Positions 35,684 through 49,250 of a DNA stretch of 64,000 nt are shown piece by piece. Origin of the DNA: Gadus chalcogrammus (lineage: Eukaryota; Chordata; Actinopteri; Gadiformes; Gadidae). Each line of letters opens with the position of its first letter. Position 1 is the first letter of the stretch. The stretch covers positions 30,501,313 to 30,565,312 of the forward strand of contig NC_079415.1 in the NCBI RefSeq assembly GCF_026213295.1, read 5' to 3'. The position numbers were made by a program, and so were the translations under genes. The notes under the pieces were generated by a model. It saw nothing but the letters and a program-made list of their open reading frames with translations. It was not told the origin of the DNA and ran no database searches.

Positions 35684-35862
35684 AAAAACTTTTTGCCATT
35701 TTGGACACATTTGAACTGTCTCAACATGTGAAAGAGGCTACTCATTGTAAGGGGCACACTCTAGACCTGGTTATCACAAAGGGCCTCAATGTTTCTGATC
35801 TCTCTGTGACTGATCCTTCCTTGTCTGACCACTTTTGTGTTTTCTTTAACATATCTAACATA
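35684..35862 (+). mobile_element. LINE endonuclease-domain fragment, junction 4
   Basis: Same fragment and breakpoints as junction 1. The truncated fifth unit has none. Confidence 0.75.
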
Positions 35863-38025
35863 CCTGTTTGTGTGTGTGCGTGTCCTGTGTTTGCGTGTAT
35901 AACAGGAAAATAAAGAACCTTATATGATGAAATCCTAGCCACCAAACACAAAAAGTATTCCCTTGTTTTTTGTTGTTTGTTTGATGAAAGGTGAGGTAGT
36001 GGGTTACATAGTAGTGTTGTTGATTCATCCTGGTCCATATCTCAATTAAAATGCCTAACATTTTTAAAAAGTATGTAAATATGCCCTCAAATTACACTCT
36101 ACTTAACACATACTACTGCACGCATTAACTGATACTGGTAGTTTCGGGTTATCAGGTAACGTCAATCGAATGTTCTGGCTCCACCCCAGAGACAGTGAAA
36201 ACCTGATCTGCAATCAAGCCCCGCCCCTCAGAGGGAAACCACGGTTTCCCTGAAGTCAGCCAGAATGCATTTTTTACATTCCGAGAGTGGGCCATCTTCA
36301 ACAGCGTGTTTGGTTTCACTTCATAACCTGACTGCAAGTTACTTTATTACTGCAACTGTATTGTCCTAAATGTGATTCTTTGTCTCCTTTTTTCTCGACA
36401 GCCTTAATTTGTTTAGAAAATAAAAAATAATTATTCAGCTTGATTAAGTCGTGGGTGGATGAGTTTTGGAAGGTTTTCTTTAGACACTAAAGCATTTCCA
36501 GAAATTTTTAACTAAACTACTGGCAGCAGTGAAAGAGTAACAAAGACAAGGTCCAGTTATTGTTGTCATAAGTTTCATATGGCTCTCCAGATAACACAGG
36601 TAGAAAGGTCTTTAATAAGCTAGTTCTATGATACTCAGTGATTGGTCACCTGCTTGGCTACGGAGCCAGGAGGGAAAGCACACTCCGCCTATTCAGTTGG
36701 CTTGAAGGAGTAGAAGGAAATCCATGGACTGAAATGATGTAAGACTGTAATGGATTAATGGAACATCATTTAGCCAAATCCCACCTTGATAATCCTAAAA
36801 TCACAACTAGAACTCATCTACGATATAAATTTTCCGTCCCTTTAGACTCTTTCACACAGTTTTTCCCTGGCCCCTGAAAGCTTCCCATAATGCACCACCA
36901 GTGAAAATGTGACATTGATAACTGCCACTGCACATTTGACGTTTGTTTTGCCGTCTCTGCGCTGGAATTGACTGATGTCTCTGAATAGTGACCTTGTTGG
37001 TCTGGTTCGTCTGCCCTACCCTGAGTCACATGACACCTATATTTCATGAGGTTGGAGATGAACCTTATACAACTACCAGTGTAAACTAAATATGAAATCA
37101 CAAACCATAATAGCACATTTAACCTGGACCCATAGGGAGAGGTTGTTTGCAGATCGGAGTATGCAGATCGGACAGTCTGTCGGTCGGTGATTCTTTCTAT
37201 CACTCAATCTATTACTCTGTCCGTCTATCTATCTATCTCTCCATCCATATATTGTTTTCTTCCTTTCTTCATTTATTTTGATCAGCCGTTAAGGTCAGAG
37301 TCGTCTGCGGTCTTGTTCTCACACTAAGTATTATTAGAATTGCATCGTTGAATAACATGGAGGTGTTAAATTAATGCAACGTGTATATGCCGTCGGCTGC
37401 TGGTGTGTCGAGGATAGCCGCAGCAGACAGAGTGGGAGACGTCTTCTGCTGTCGCTCTCCAAGGTGCTGAACTCCAGCTGAGTGATGACGTCACACGCTT
37501 TGGACAAGCCCCTGACCGCCTGGTTTAGAGAATCACCCCCGGTGTACATACTCCATTTGAAAACAAGTACTAATGTGAAACACTTTGCAGGAAGAACTAC
37601 CTGTACCGAATGAGATGAGATAAGATAAAAAAACTGAATTGTTGACAGTTTTTATTGTGATATACAAAAACTCAATGGCATTAAAAACAAGACTCGTTGT
37701 TTGAGACTATTCCGTCTGGTTACTGAACCTTCTCTCACCTACAAATGTAGAAGATTATGTTAGCCAAATTATAACTCACAACATGACCATTATCAGGCTT
37801 TTGTACCCAGAGCGTCCAGGTTTAGTTGGCACAGGGTCAATCAACCTAGAGTTCAGCGTTAACTCTGTGTTTGTTAAACCTCCGTTCGTGGAATACCCCA
37901 CTGGAATAGTTTAGTCAACGTTAATTAAAACTGTTCATGAACCATTTATAAAAAGAGCGGGAGAGAGAGAGATAGAGAGACTTTGGTGTCATGTCCACTT
38001 GTTAGTGTGGTGACTTCTGTTGTTG

Positions 38026-38160
<135 letters not shown>

Positions 38161-39660
38161 TATAACCGTGAAATAAAATACATTATATGATGACATCATA
38201 CAGCCAACGTACCCCAAAAGTGTTTTCTTGTTGTTTGTTTTATGAAAAGTGATGCGGTTGGTTACATAGTCGTGATGTGATGTGGATTCATCCTGGTAAA
38301 AATCTCGACTTAAGTGCATAACATTTAAAAAAACGTGTGCTCTCAAATTGCATTATATTAAACGCATGCTACTGTACGTTTTAACTGTTACTGGCAGTTC
38401 TGGATTATCAGGTGTCAATCAAATATTCTGGCTCGAACCCACAGAGACGATGAAAACCTGATCTCCAATCAAGCCCCACCCCTCAGAGGAAAACTACACA
38501 TTCCCAGAAGTCAGCCAGAATGCATTTTTTACATTCCGAGAGTGGGCTTGGAACAGCTCCAACAGCGTGTTTGGTTTCACTTTATAACTTGACTGCAAGT
38601 TACTTTATTACTGCGACCCGATTGTCCAAAATGTGATTCTTATTCTCTCCTTTTTTCTCTACAGCCTTCAATTGTTTCAAAAGGAATATTTCTGAGAATG
38701 GTTCTGCTTGATTAAGTCGTGGGTGGATGGGTTTTGGATGGGTTTCTTTAGACACTAAAGCATTTCTCATAATTTTTAACCAAACTAATTGCTGCAGGGG
38801 AAGACTAAGACAAGGTCCAGTTGTTATGAGTTTCATATGGTTCTCCAGATAACACAGGTAGAAAGATCTCTAATAAGCTAGTTCTGTAAAAATTCTGTAG
38901 CTTTATTCAGCTGAACCGTCACCATAAGTTGAGTGTTTGGTGATCGGTCAGCTGCTTGGCTACGGAGCCAGGAGGGAAAGCAGACTCCACCTATTCAGTT
39001 GGCTTGGAGGAAATAGAAGGCAATCCATGGACGGAAATGATGTAAGACTGCAATGGATTAATGGAACATCATTTTGCTGAATCACACCTTGATAACCCTA
39101 AAATCACAACTAGAGCTGAACTACGATATTAATTGTCCATCACTTTAGATTCTCACAATGTTTGTCCCTGGCACGTAAAAGCTACCCTTAATGCACCACC
39201 AGTGATAATGTGACATTGTTTACTGCCACGGCACATTGTAGGTTTGTTTTCCTGTCTCTGAGCTGGCATTGACTGTGTTGTCTCCGAATAGTGAACTTGT
39301 TGGTCTGGTTCGTCCACCCTACCCTGAGTTACATGACGCAATTGTTTTCTGATGTTACAGATTAGTCTTATATAATTACCAGCGTTAACTCAATATTAAA
39401 TCACAAACCATATTAGCACTGTTACACACAGGGAAAGGGTTGTTTTTCCAAGACTGTAGAGAAAATACCAGCCTCGGGAAAAGTCGATTCAAGTAAAATA
39501 AATTTGTATAGCTCTTAATGCCACTTCAACTGGCAAATTGCCATTAAATCAGCACAATGTCTCTGGCTTTGCACCATCTCTTTGTCTGGGTTTTGTCTTA
39601 CATTGTTGTTTTCAAACATATTTGAAAACAAATCAACATATTTGAGGAACAGCGCATGAA
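38161..39660 (+). other. Diverged single copy of the array unit and TRIM-3 upstream region
   Basis: Matches the array units from their start through the block around 39140-39350, with more substitutions, then continues into the TRIM upstream duplicon (39350-39490). It looks like the ancestral, unamplified arrangement. No coding sequence. Confidence 0.65.
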
Positions 39661-39693
39661 TGTCAGTGAGCTGTGCGTCCGTGGGGGTGGGGC

Positions 39694-39798
39694 CAGGTGT
39701 TAGGGGAGGAGCCAGGTGTTAGGGGAGGAGCCAAGTGTTAGGGTAGGAGCTAGGTGTTAGGGTAGGAGGTAGTTGTTGGCAATGTGTTAGGGGAGGAG
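39694..39798. repeat. 19-bp promoter-proximal minisatellite upstream of TRIM-3
   Basis: Five to six degenerate copies of the unit at 8492, followed by gaggacgtcttgatcggg. Confidence 0.85.
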
Positions 39799-39938
39799 AG
39801 CAGAGGACGTCTTGATCGGGAAAAGACATTTTACATTCATAGAAACCAAAGCCAACCGACGTGGAGCAGCTCTCTCTTTTAGGAGAAAAAGAATACACAT
39901 TTTGAAACAATAGTCAGACAGACAGAAACAACAGCAAG

Positions 39939-40046
39939 GTGAGTAAAACAGCACAACTTTCAGAGAAGTTAAAACCTCTCTTCCCGTTTTGGAATTAAAA
40001 CAATAATTGAACTGCTCAATACATATACCATGTCGTCTGTGTCTAG
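39939..40046 (+). other. 5' UTR intron of TRIM-3 (108 bp)
   Basis: Donor caag|gtgagt, closer to consensus than in TRIM-1, and acceptor tgtgtctag|gaATG. Confidence 0.75.
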
Positions 40047-40048
40047 GA

Positions 40049-41719
40049 ATGGCTTCTGCTAACACTTCCTGGTCTGAAGAGAACTTTTCATGTTCCATCT
40101 GTCTGGATGTGTTCAGCAGCCCAGTTTCCACACCATGTGGACACAACTTCTGCAGAACCTGTATTACTAAGTTCTGGGATGGACAAGTCCGGTACAAATG
40201 TCCTGTTTGCAACGAGCTTTTTCAAAGTAGACCCTATCCACGAGTCAATACCCTCTTATCAGAGCTGGTCGCTCAGTTTAAAACATCCGTACGAGTAGAA
40301 GAGCAGCCTTGTGCTGAACCAGGAGAAGTTCCCTGTGACGTCTGTACTGGGACCAAGCTGAAGGCCATGAAGTCCTGTCTTGTGTGTCTTATGTCGTACT
40401 GCCAAACCCACCTGGAGCCACATCAGAGAGTCGCAGTCCTGAAGAAACATCTGCTGGTCGAGCCTATGGACCGTCTGGAAGACAGGATGTGTAAGAAGCA
40501 CGAACGACTTCTGGAGCTCTTCTGCAAGTCTGAACAGGTGTGTGTGTGTCAGTTCTGCACAGAGACAGACCACAAGTACCATCCTGTTGTACCTCTAAAG
40601 GAGGAATATGAAGAGAAGACGGCCCAGCTGGGTAAGTTAGAGGCTGCAGTTCAGCAGATGATCCAGGCGAGACAAAAATATATTCAGGAGATTAAAGACA
40701 CAGTTAAACGCAGCAAAGCAGTCACAGACATAGAGATAGCCAATGGTGTGAAGGTCGTCACTGCTCTGAAGCGCTGCATTGAAGAGTGCCAGGATGATCT
40801 CAACAAAGCGGTTGAAGAGATTCTGAAATCCACAGAGAAACAAGCTGAAGACCTCATCAAAGAGCTGGAGCAGGAAATAGAAGATCTGACCAATAGAAGC
40901 TCAGAGGTGAAGCAGCTCTCACAGACTAAAGACCATCTCCAATTCTTCCAGACCATCAGATCCCTGAAAGATCCTCCACACATCAGGGACTTGACATCGG
41001 TGCAGGTCCATTTTATGTCATACGTAGGGACCTTGAATTCCCTGAATCAACTGAACCATACGCTGCACCAGGAGATGATCAAGATGTGTAAGAGGATAGT
41101 GGACTGCTGTGCCACAGTATGAAGTAGATGTGACTCTGGATCCTGAGACAGCTCATCCCTGTCTCAACCTGTCTGAGGATGGGAGACAATTACATCATTG
41201 AGATGTAGTGAAGAAACAACCCAAAGAGATTTACAAAGTGTGTATGTGTTCTCTTGAGGCCGAGCTTCTCCTCAAGGAGATTTTACTTTGAAGACCATGT
41301 TAAACACAAGAGCGTATGGCAGGTTGGTGATGCCAGAGAGTCCATCAACAGAAAAGGTCAGATCATATTGTTTCCTGACAAAGGTTACTGGACTATTCAA
41401 TTAAGCATAGATGGGTGGTCATGGGATGGTATTTAATGATAACTCTCCTGTCCATCTTCGTCTGAGAGCTGAGCTCCAGAAGGTGGGGGTGTTTGTTGAT
41501 TACGATGAGGGTCTGGTCTCCTTCTATGATGTGGAAGCCAGGGTTCATATCTACTCTGCTACTGACTGCACCTTCAGTGAGCCTCTCTATCCATTACTCT
41601 GTCCATGTTTACATGAAGAAGGTACCAACTCTGGCCCCCTGATCATCTCACCTGTCAATCAAACATTTGTACATTGTATCATACTTTTCACTGTCATTAA
41701 ACAAGGACCAATACATTAA
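40049..41719 (+). pseudogene. TRIM-3: bloodthirsty-related TRIM gene broken before B30.2
   Basis: RING, both B-boxes and most of the coiled coil read cleanly from the ATG at 40049 to a stop at 41120-41122 (357 residues). A frameshift near 41090-41110 causes that stop. The B30.2 part follows in three frames with further damage: an in-frame stop near 41200, indels around 41215-41250 and 41430, and loss of the normal stop codon by a small deletion near 41666. The region 41411-41660 still shows VGVFVDYDEGLVSFYDVEA. A RING-B-box-coiled-coil protein without B30.2 could still be made. Its 5' intron is intact, so transcription remains possible. Confidence 0.85.
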
Positions 41720-42258
41720 GCCAATAACACTGTGTACTATAAACAATATTACCCATTATAACTTCTAAGACCACACTATAATGTTCAATGTCTTTTTATT
41801 TGAATTGTTTTTGTACTTTTAACGATAGTTAGTCAAGTCGTTTTTTTTAACCAAATATATTCCTTTATTATTTTGAATCATGTTTGACAACACAATACAA
41901 TGTTTTTAAACTTTTGAGATTTGAATAAAAATGTAATTAAAGTAGAATGGGTACATTTTCTGTACAATATTGTGGGTTTTATGCTGATGTGTGGTTGAGG
42001 CATCCTCACCTGGCCGACTGATTGGACTCTGGGGCCGGCTGAGGCTGCACACCTGTTGTCCATTGACTAATCGATGTCTCAACCACCAGGGAGTGCCCTA
42101 GTTCTGTAAACGCTGCAAACCTTTCAAAATAAAATCCCTGAAAAAGCCGCTGGCCAGAGGCGTACTCCCATTCACTCCGTCGACTGGTTTATTCCAGTCT
42201 TTATACCATAAATATTGATGCATATGTTTATGTTATAAATAAATGTCTGCATATAGAT
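41720..42258 (+). other. TRIM-3 3' flank
   Basis: Shares the conserved tail with TRIM-2 and TRIM-4 (tgaggcatcctcacctgg near 41996, and the block to 42200). The 36-bp minisatellite is reduced to less than one copy near 41945. Confidence 0.6.
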
Positions 42259-42685
42259 TAGTGCTGTAAAGCGATTAAAATATTTAATCGCGATTAATCA
42301 CATTAATGTCATTGTTAACTCACGATTAAATCGCAATTTTTCTATGCTAAAAATCACTTGATTTCTTTGTCCCATTATTTATTCTCATTTTAGTGCTCTT
42401 ATCAACATGGAGAAGTGAATCGGCTTGCCTTGTGCAGATGTTTTTTTATTGATAACAACATTGGCATATACTGATTAAAACAGGACGATAAAAAAAAAGC
42501 CTATAGTGCAATTAAACGATAAACATACAAACATACTGCCTTGAACATAGCAGTCAGGCTACTGCTTCTTTGTTTTGAGCCAAAGAAAACAAATAAATTA
42601 TATTATATTTATATTATAAAAAATTATCGCCGTTAAATTTGGTTTGCGTTAACGCCGTTAATAACGCGTTTTACTGACAGCACTA
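42259..42685. mobile_element. MITE with terminal inverted repeats
   Basis: Begins tagtgctgtaaagcgattaa and ends with the approximate inverse (aacgcgttttactgacagcacta), 427 bp apart. Internal TTAATCGCGATTAATC motifs strengthen the fold-back character. No coding capacity. The TIR type is very common in teleosts; I do not assign a superfamily. Confidence 0.65.
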
Positions 42686-42701
42686 ATATATATATATGTA
42701 T

Positions 42702-42705
<4 letters not shown>

Positions 42706-42766
<61 letters not shown>
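42706..42766. repeat. (AT)n microsatellite
   Basis: About 30 AT units just beyond the MITE, with shorter TA runs before it. Confidence 0.95.
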
Positions 42767-42767
<1 letters not shown>

Positions 42768-42799
42768 GATAATTCAAAATGTTTATGTCGAAAAATGTC

Positions 42800-44805
<2,006 letters not shown>

Positions 44806-45062
44806 TCTCAGATATGAGGGGGAGATAAAGTGTGTTATTTAACCAAAGCTTGCTCGCTGAATGTGCAACTGAACAGATTTCTTTTTTTTATTTATTCTTT
44901 ATTTAGTTCATTTTTTAGTTTTGTTTCTGCATGTTTTGTTTCTATCACGGGGAACAAGGCGCTGCACGATGGTCCACGTTCCTCTGCATAAAGTGATTCT
45001 ATTGGCTCATCGTATTATTCTCCTGACTTGACCTGTTTGATCAAGTTGAATAAAGGCAAAAA

Positions 45063-46126
45063 TATGGCGACACATTAGTGCCATAATTCACTAATGTGAT
45101 AAAAGATGCATTCGGGCGTATTATATTATTCCACACGCGTAGATATGAACTGCGAGCGCGCAAATGATCTCTGCGCGCGCGCAAATGACCTCTGTGCGCG
45201 CAAAACAGCCTCTCGCGCGCGCAAATTACCTCAGCGCGCGCAAAACAGCCTCTCGCGCGTAACAGCCTCTCGCGAAAGATGTTTTTACGCTCGCTCGAAT
45301 TTAATTTTGGCACTATGGGGGAGGGAACCAAGGCAGGGCGGGCTTTCCTATGATTGGCCATTTCTGAAGCGCGATATTTGATTGACAGCCCTCCTCAGCC
45401 TTCCTCTCATTCAATTCTGAATTGTACAGTAAATGGCTGAAACGATAGTTACGTATTGTAACTCCAGATTCTATGAGTATATAGGCACAGCCTTTTAAGG
45501 CTATTGCTATTGCTGGGTTATCCCTAGGCGTGAGCCGTAGCACTGAAAAATGTGTAATCTCCGACCACCAACAGCGTGGGCCTCAATTACGTCCGAGTGC
45601 GGCGTGCCTCAACGACGTCCGCATTTCGCATATATAGTCGGGCGCCGGCGGACGTTCTGCTCCCAATAAACAGCTTTTCTTCAGCTATTTAAAGGACAAT
45701 GAGGCCGACACTTAAAAGGCTGCGCCTATACTCATAGAATCTGGAGTTACAATACGTAACTATCGTTTCAGCCATTTACTGAACAATTCAGAATTGAATG
45801 AGAGGAGGGCTGAGGAGGGCTGTCAATCAAATATCGCGCTTCAGAAACGGCCAATCATAGGAAAGCCCGCCCTGCCTTGATTCCCTCCCCCATAGTGCCA
45901 AAATTAAATTCGAGCGAGCGTAAAAACATCTTTCGCGAGAGGCGGTTACGCGCGAGAGGCTGTTTTGCGCGCGCTGAGGTAATTTGCGCGCGCGAGAGGC
46001 TGTTTTGCGCGCGCGCAGAGATCATTTGCGCGCTCGCAGTTAATATCTACGCGTGTGGAATAATATAATACGCCCGAATGCATCTTTTATCACATTAGTG
46101 AATTATGGCACTAATGTGTCGCCATA
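45063..46126. mobile_element. 1.06-kb foldback element with ~430-bp inverted arms
   Basis: Starts tatggcgacacattagtgcc and ends with its inverse. The arms (about 45063-45500 and 45711-46126) match closely along their length, with GCGC-rich subrepeats in both. The direct repeat caaaaa flanks it (45057-45062 and 46127-46132). The 210-bp centre holds a TATA-like run (catatatagtcg, about 45630) and an AATAAA signal (about 45666). No protein is encoded. It lies about 590 bp before the TRIM-4 leader. Confidence 0.85.
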
Positions 46127-46713
46127 CAAAAACATGTCGAACAACAAGTAATGCTGAGTGAATATGTGTCCCGAAGAATGTCCTCTACATCCCCCACTGA
46201 CCAGACTGTATCGCTGTTTGCTGGTCTCAGCTCTACTGTTCGTTTGTGCACTGTGCGCGTGCACATCTGGGAAAGTTCCCAGCAGCATAGCGCCCATGAA
46301 CAGAGCTTTGCTCTCCGTCTGTTTCTGATGAAAATCGGATCGGGTTGGATAGAAAGTATTCGGGGAAGCCCCGGAAACCCGGTTATATCGATTAATCCCA
46401 GTACAGTCGCAAATCACCACTAAACCATTAACCACCACAATGTCTCCTGTTTTCCACCGGCTCTCTTTTAATTCCAGAAAGAAGAGAACACACATCAAAG
46501 CATTTGAAGAGTCCACAGTACATGAATGCAGTGCAGCCGTGTGCCGTGAGGGCGGAGTCAGGTGTGAGGGGAGAAGGGGAGAGGACGTCATGTTGAGGAA
46601 ACGAAACCTAAACTCCATAGAAAGATTAAGCCAGCCGACGTGGAAGCAATTCTCTCGTTCAGGCGAAAAGAAAACGCATTTTGGAAAAAAATAGTCCGCC
46701 AGACAGAAGCAAG
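46127..46713 (+). promoter_or_regulatory. TRIM-4 upstream region and untranslated exon 1
   Basis: Only one to two degenerate copies of the 19-bp minisatellite remain (46548-46584). The conserved gaggacgtc block is followed by ggaaacgaaacc (46597-46608), which contains the IRF core AANNGAAA. The leader ends caag at 46713. Confidence 0.5.
46597..46608 (+). promoter_or_regulatory. IRF-type motif upstream of TRIM-4
   Basis: ggaaacgaaacc contains AAACGAAAC, fitting the AANNGAAA core bound by interferon regulatory factors, though not a full two-repeat ISRE. TRIM-1 and TRIM-2 have only ggaaact or ggaaacta at the matching place. Confidence 0.4.
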
Positions 46714-46821
46714 GTGAGTAAAACAGCCAAACTTTGAGAGAAGTTAAAAACACCTTTCCCGTTATGGAATTAGAAAAATAATGGACTTGCTCAATACATA
46801 AACCTTGTCGTCTGTGTCTAG
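46714..46821 (+). other. 5' UTR intron of TRIM-4 (108 bp)
   Basis: Donor caag|gtgagt and acceptor tgtgtctag|gaATG. Confidence 0.75.
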
Positions 46822-46823
46822 GA

Positions 46824-48446
46824 ATGGCCTCTGCTAACACTTCCTGGTCTGAGGAGAACTTTTCATGTTCCATCTGTCTGGATGTGTTCAGCAGTCCAGT
46901 TTCCACACCATGCGGACACAACTTCTGCAGAACCTGTGTTACAAAGTACTGGGATGAACAAGTCAAGTACAAATGTCCGGTTTGCAACAAGATTTTCAAT
47001 ATAAGACCTGATTTACAGGTCAATACCTTCTTATCAGAGCTGGCTGCCCAGTTTAGATTGTCTGTACGAGTAAAAGAGCAGCCTTGTGTTGGACCAGCAG
47101 AAGTTCCCTGTGATGTCTGTACTGGGACCCAGCTGAAGGCAGTGAAGTCCTGTCTAGAGTGCTTTATTTCATTCTGCCAAACCCACCTGGAGCCACATCA
47201 GAGAGTCGCAGTCTTGAAGAAACATCGGCTGGTCGAGCCTATGGACCGTCTGGAAGACCGGATGTGTAAGAAACACAACCGACTTCTGGAGCTCTTCTGC
47301 CAGACTGAACAGGCGTGTGTGTGTCAGTTCTGCACAGAGACAGACCACAAGTCCCATCCTGTTGTACCTCTAAAGGAGGAATATGAAGTGAAGACGGCCC
47401 AGCTGGGGAAGATAGAGGCTGAAGTCCAGCAGATGATCCAGGAGAGACAAAAAAATATTCAGGAGATTAAAGACACTGTTAAACGCAGCAAAGCAGACGC
47501 AGACAGAGAGATTGCCGATGGTGTGCAGGTCCTCACAGCTCTGATGCGCTGCATTGAAAAGTGCCAAAATGATCTGAACCAAATGGTTAAAGAGAGACTG
47601 AAATCCACAGAGAAACAAGCTGAAGGCCTCATCAAAGAGCTGGAGCAGGAGATAGAAGATCTGACTAATAGAAGCTCAGAGGTGAAGCCGCTCTCACACA
47701 CCAAAGACCACCTCCACTTCCTCCAGGCCTTCAGATCGCTGAAGACTCCTCCACCCACCAGGGCATGGACGACGGTGGAGGTCCGACCTCCGTCATACGT
47801 AGGGATCTTGAGGAGATCCCTGGATCAGCTGGAGGAGACACTGAACATGGAGATGAAAAAGCTGCATGGTGCTGAACTGAAGAGGGTCCAGCAGTATGAA
47901 GTAGATGTGACTCTGGATCCTGATACAGCTCATCCCCAGCTCATCCTGTCTGAGGATGGGAAACAAGTACATCATGGAGATGAAGAGAAGGAACTCCCGG
48001 ACAACCCTAAGAGATTTACAAAGTGTATATATGTTCTCACGAGGCAGAGCTTCTCCTCAGGGAGATTTTACTTTGAGGTCCAGGTTAAAGACAAGACTGA
48101 ATGGTATTTAGGAGTGGCCAGAGAGTCCATCGACAGAAAAGTTGGGATCATAGAGACCCCTGAAAATGGTTACTGGACTCTTTGCTACGATGAGGGTGGG
48201 TTGGTATATAATGATAACCGTGATGTCCGTCTCCCTCTGAGTGCTGAGCTCCAGAAGGTGGGGGTGTTTGTTGATTATGATGAGGGTCTGGTCTCCTTCT
48301 ATGATGTGGAAGCCAGGGTTCATATCTACTCTGCTACTGGCTGCTCCTTTACTGAGCCTCTCTATCCATCCCTCTGTCCGTGTTTATATCAAGAAGGTAC
48401 GAACTCTGCCCCCCTGATCATCTCACCTGTCAATCAAACACACTAG
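46824..48446 (+). CDS. TRIM-4: bloodthirsty-related TRIM protein, intact
   Basis: 540 residues in one exon with the same plan as TRIM-2: RING near residues 15-54 (CSICLD, CGHNFCRTC, CPVC), B-box 1 (CDVCTG...CQTH), B-box 2 (CKKH...CVCQFC...DHKSH), coiled coil and complete PRY-SPRY ending APLIISPVNQTH. The N-terminus MASANTSWSEENFSC is shared with TRIM-3 and differs from MASAKTSC in TRIM-1 and -2, which marks two subgroups. Predicted cytoplasmic E3 ubiquitin ligase. The start codon follows the splice acceptor. Of the copies wholly inside the window, only this and TRIM-2 are free of disabling changes. Confidence 0.92.
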   Translation: MASANTSWSEENFSCSICLDVFSSPVSTPCGHNFCRTCVTKYWDEQVKYKCPVCNKIFNIRPDLQVNTFLSELAAQFRLSVRVKEQPCVGPAEVPCDVCTGTQLKAVKSCLECFISFCQTHLEPHQRVAVLKKHRLVEPMDRLEDRMCKKHNRLLELFCQTEQACVCQFCTETDHKSHPVVPLKEEYEVKTAQLGKIEAEVQQMIQERQKNIQEIKDTVKRSKADADREIADGVQVLTALMRCIEKCQNDLNQMVKERLKSTEKQAEGLIKELEQEIEDLTNRSSEVKPLSHTKDHLHFLQAFRSLKTPPPTRAWTTVEVRPPSYVGILRRSLDQLEETLNMEMKKLHGAELKRVQQYEVDVTLDPDTAHPQLILSEDGKQVHHGDEEKELPDNPKRFTKCIYVLTRQSFSSGRFYFEVQVKDKTEWYLGVARESIDRKVGIIETPENGYWTLCYDEGGLVYNDNRDVRLPLSAELQKVGVFVDYDEGLVSFYDVEARVHIYSATGCSFTEPLYPSLCPCLYQEGTNSAPLIISPVNQTH

Positions 48447-49250
48447 GACCTTTGTCAACCAAAACAACTGATGTTGTTCCCTGAATTCAGAATCTCCTCT
48501 ATGTGAAATCTGTCCGAACTGTATTCGTATCGTACTTTTCACTGTCATTAAACAAGGACCAATAGCCACTAATACTGTGTACTATAAACAATATTACCCA
48601 TTATAACTTTTAAGACTACCCTATAATGTTCAATGTCTTTTTATCTGAATTGTTTTTATACTTTTAATGCTAAAAATAATGTGCAAGTACATAATGTGAA
48701 ATGTTAAATTTGATACAATTATCAAGTCGTTTTTTAACGTTAACCAAATATATTCCTTTATTATTTTGAACCATGTTTGACAACACAATACAATGTTTGT
48801 AAACTTTTGAGATTTGAATAAAAATGTACTTAAAGTAGAATGGGGACATCTTCTGTGGAATAGGTACATTCTCAGTACAATATGTATTCAGTGGAATAGG
48901 TACATTCTCAGTACAATATGTATTCAGTGGAATAGGTACATTCTCAGTACAATATGTATTCAGTGGAATAGATTCATTATCAGTACAATGTGTATTCAGT
49001 GGAATAGGTTCAAACTCAGTACAAGATGTACTGAGTGGAATAGGTAGGCCTACATTTTCTGTACAATGTTGTGGGTTTTATGCTGATGTGTGGTTGAGGC
49101 ATCCTCACCTGGCCGAGTCAGACTGATTGGACTCTGGGGCCGGCTGAGGCTGCACACCTGTTGTCCATTGAGTAATCAATGTCTCAACCACCAGGGGGAG
49201 CCCTTGTTCTGTAAACGCTGCAAACCTTTCAAAATCAAATCACTGAACAA
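48447..49250 (+). other. TRIM-4 3' flank
   Basis: Contains the 36-bp minisatellite (48850-49050) and the conserved tail (about 49096-49230). The tail is cut by the outer Harbinger element at 49251. Confidence 0.65.
48850..49050. repeat. 36-bp minisatellite downstream of TRIM-4
   Basis: Five to six copies; the first three (from about 48859) are nearly perfect, and later ones diverge. The unit length is divisible by three. Confidence 0.9.

Larger units (their letters stand above)
26608..37818 (+). repeat. Tandem array of ~2.3-kb units (four complete, one partial)
   Basis: Unit starts, anchored on cctgtttgtgtgtgtgcg, lie at 26608, 28912, 31236, 33562 and 35863, giving lengths of 2304, 2324, 2326 and 2301. 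The fifth unit breaks off at about 37818. Each unit contains TRIM-cluster upstream sequence, the spacer repeat and, in the four complete ones, a LINE endonuclease fragment at its end. Units are near-identical with diagnostic differences that define two types. No intact gene is encoded; the 60-120 codon open frames are shared passively by the copies. A diverged single copy of the same upstream sequence runs from 38160 to 39200. Confidence 0.9.

Noticed and set aside
46103..47023. 306-codon minus-strand open frame over TRIM-4
   Set aside because: It lies antisense to the TRIM-4 promoter and RING, has no recognisable domain, and similar antisense frames recur in every TRIM copy as a by-product of codon composition.
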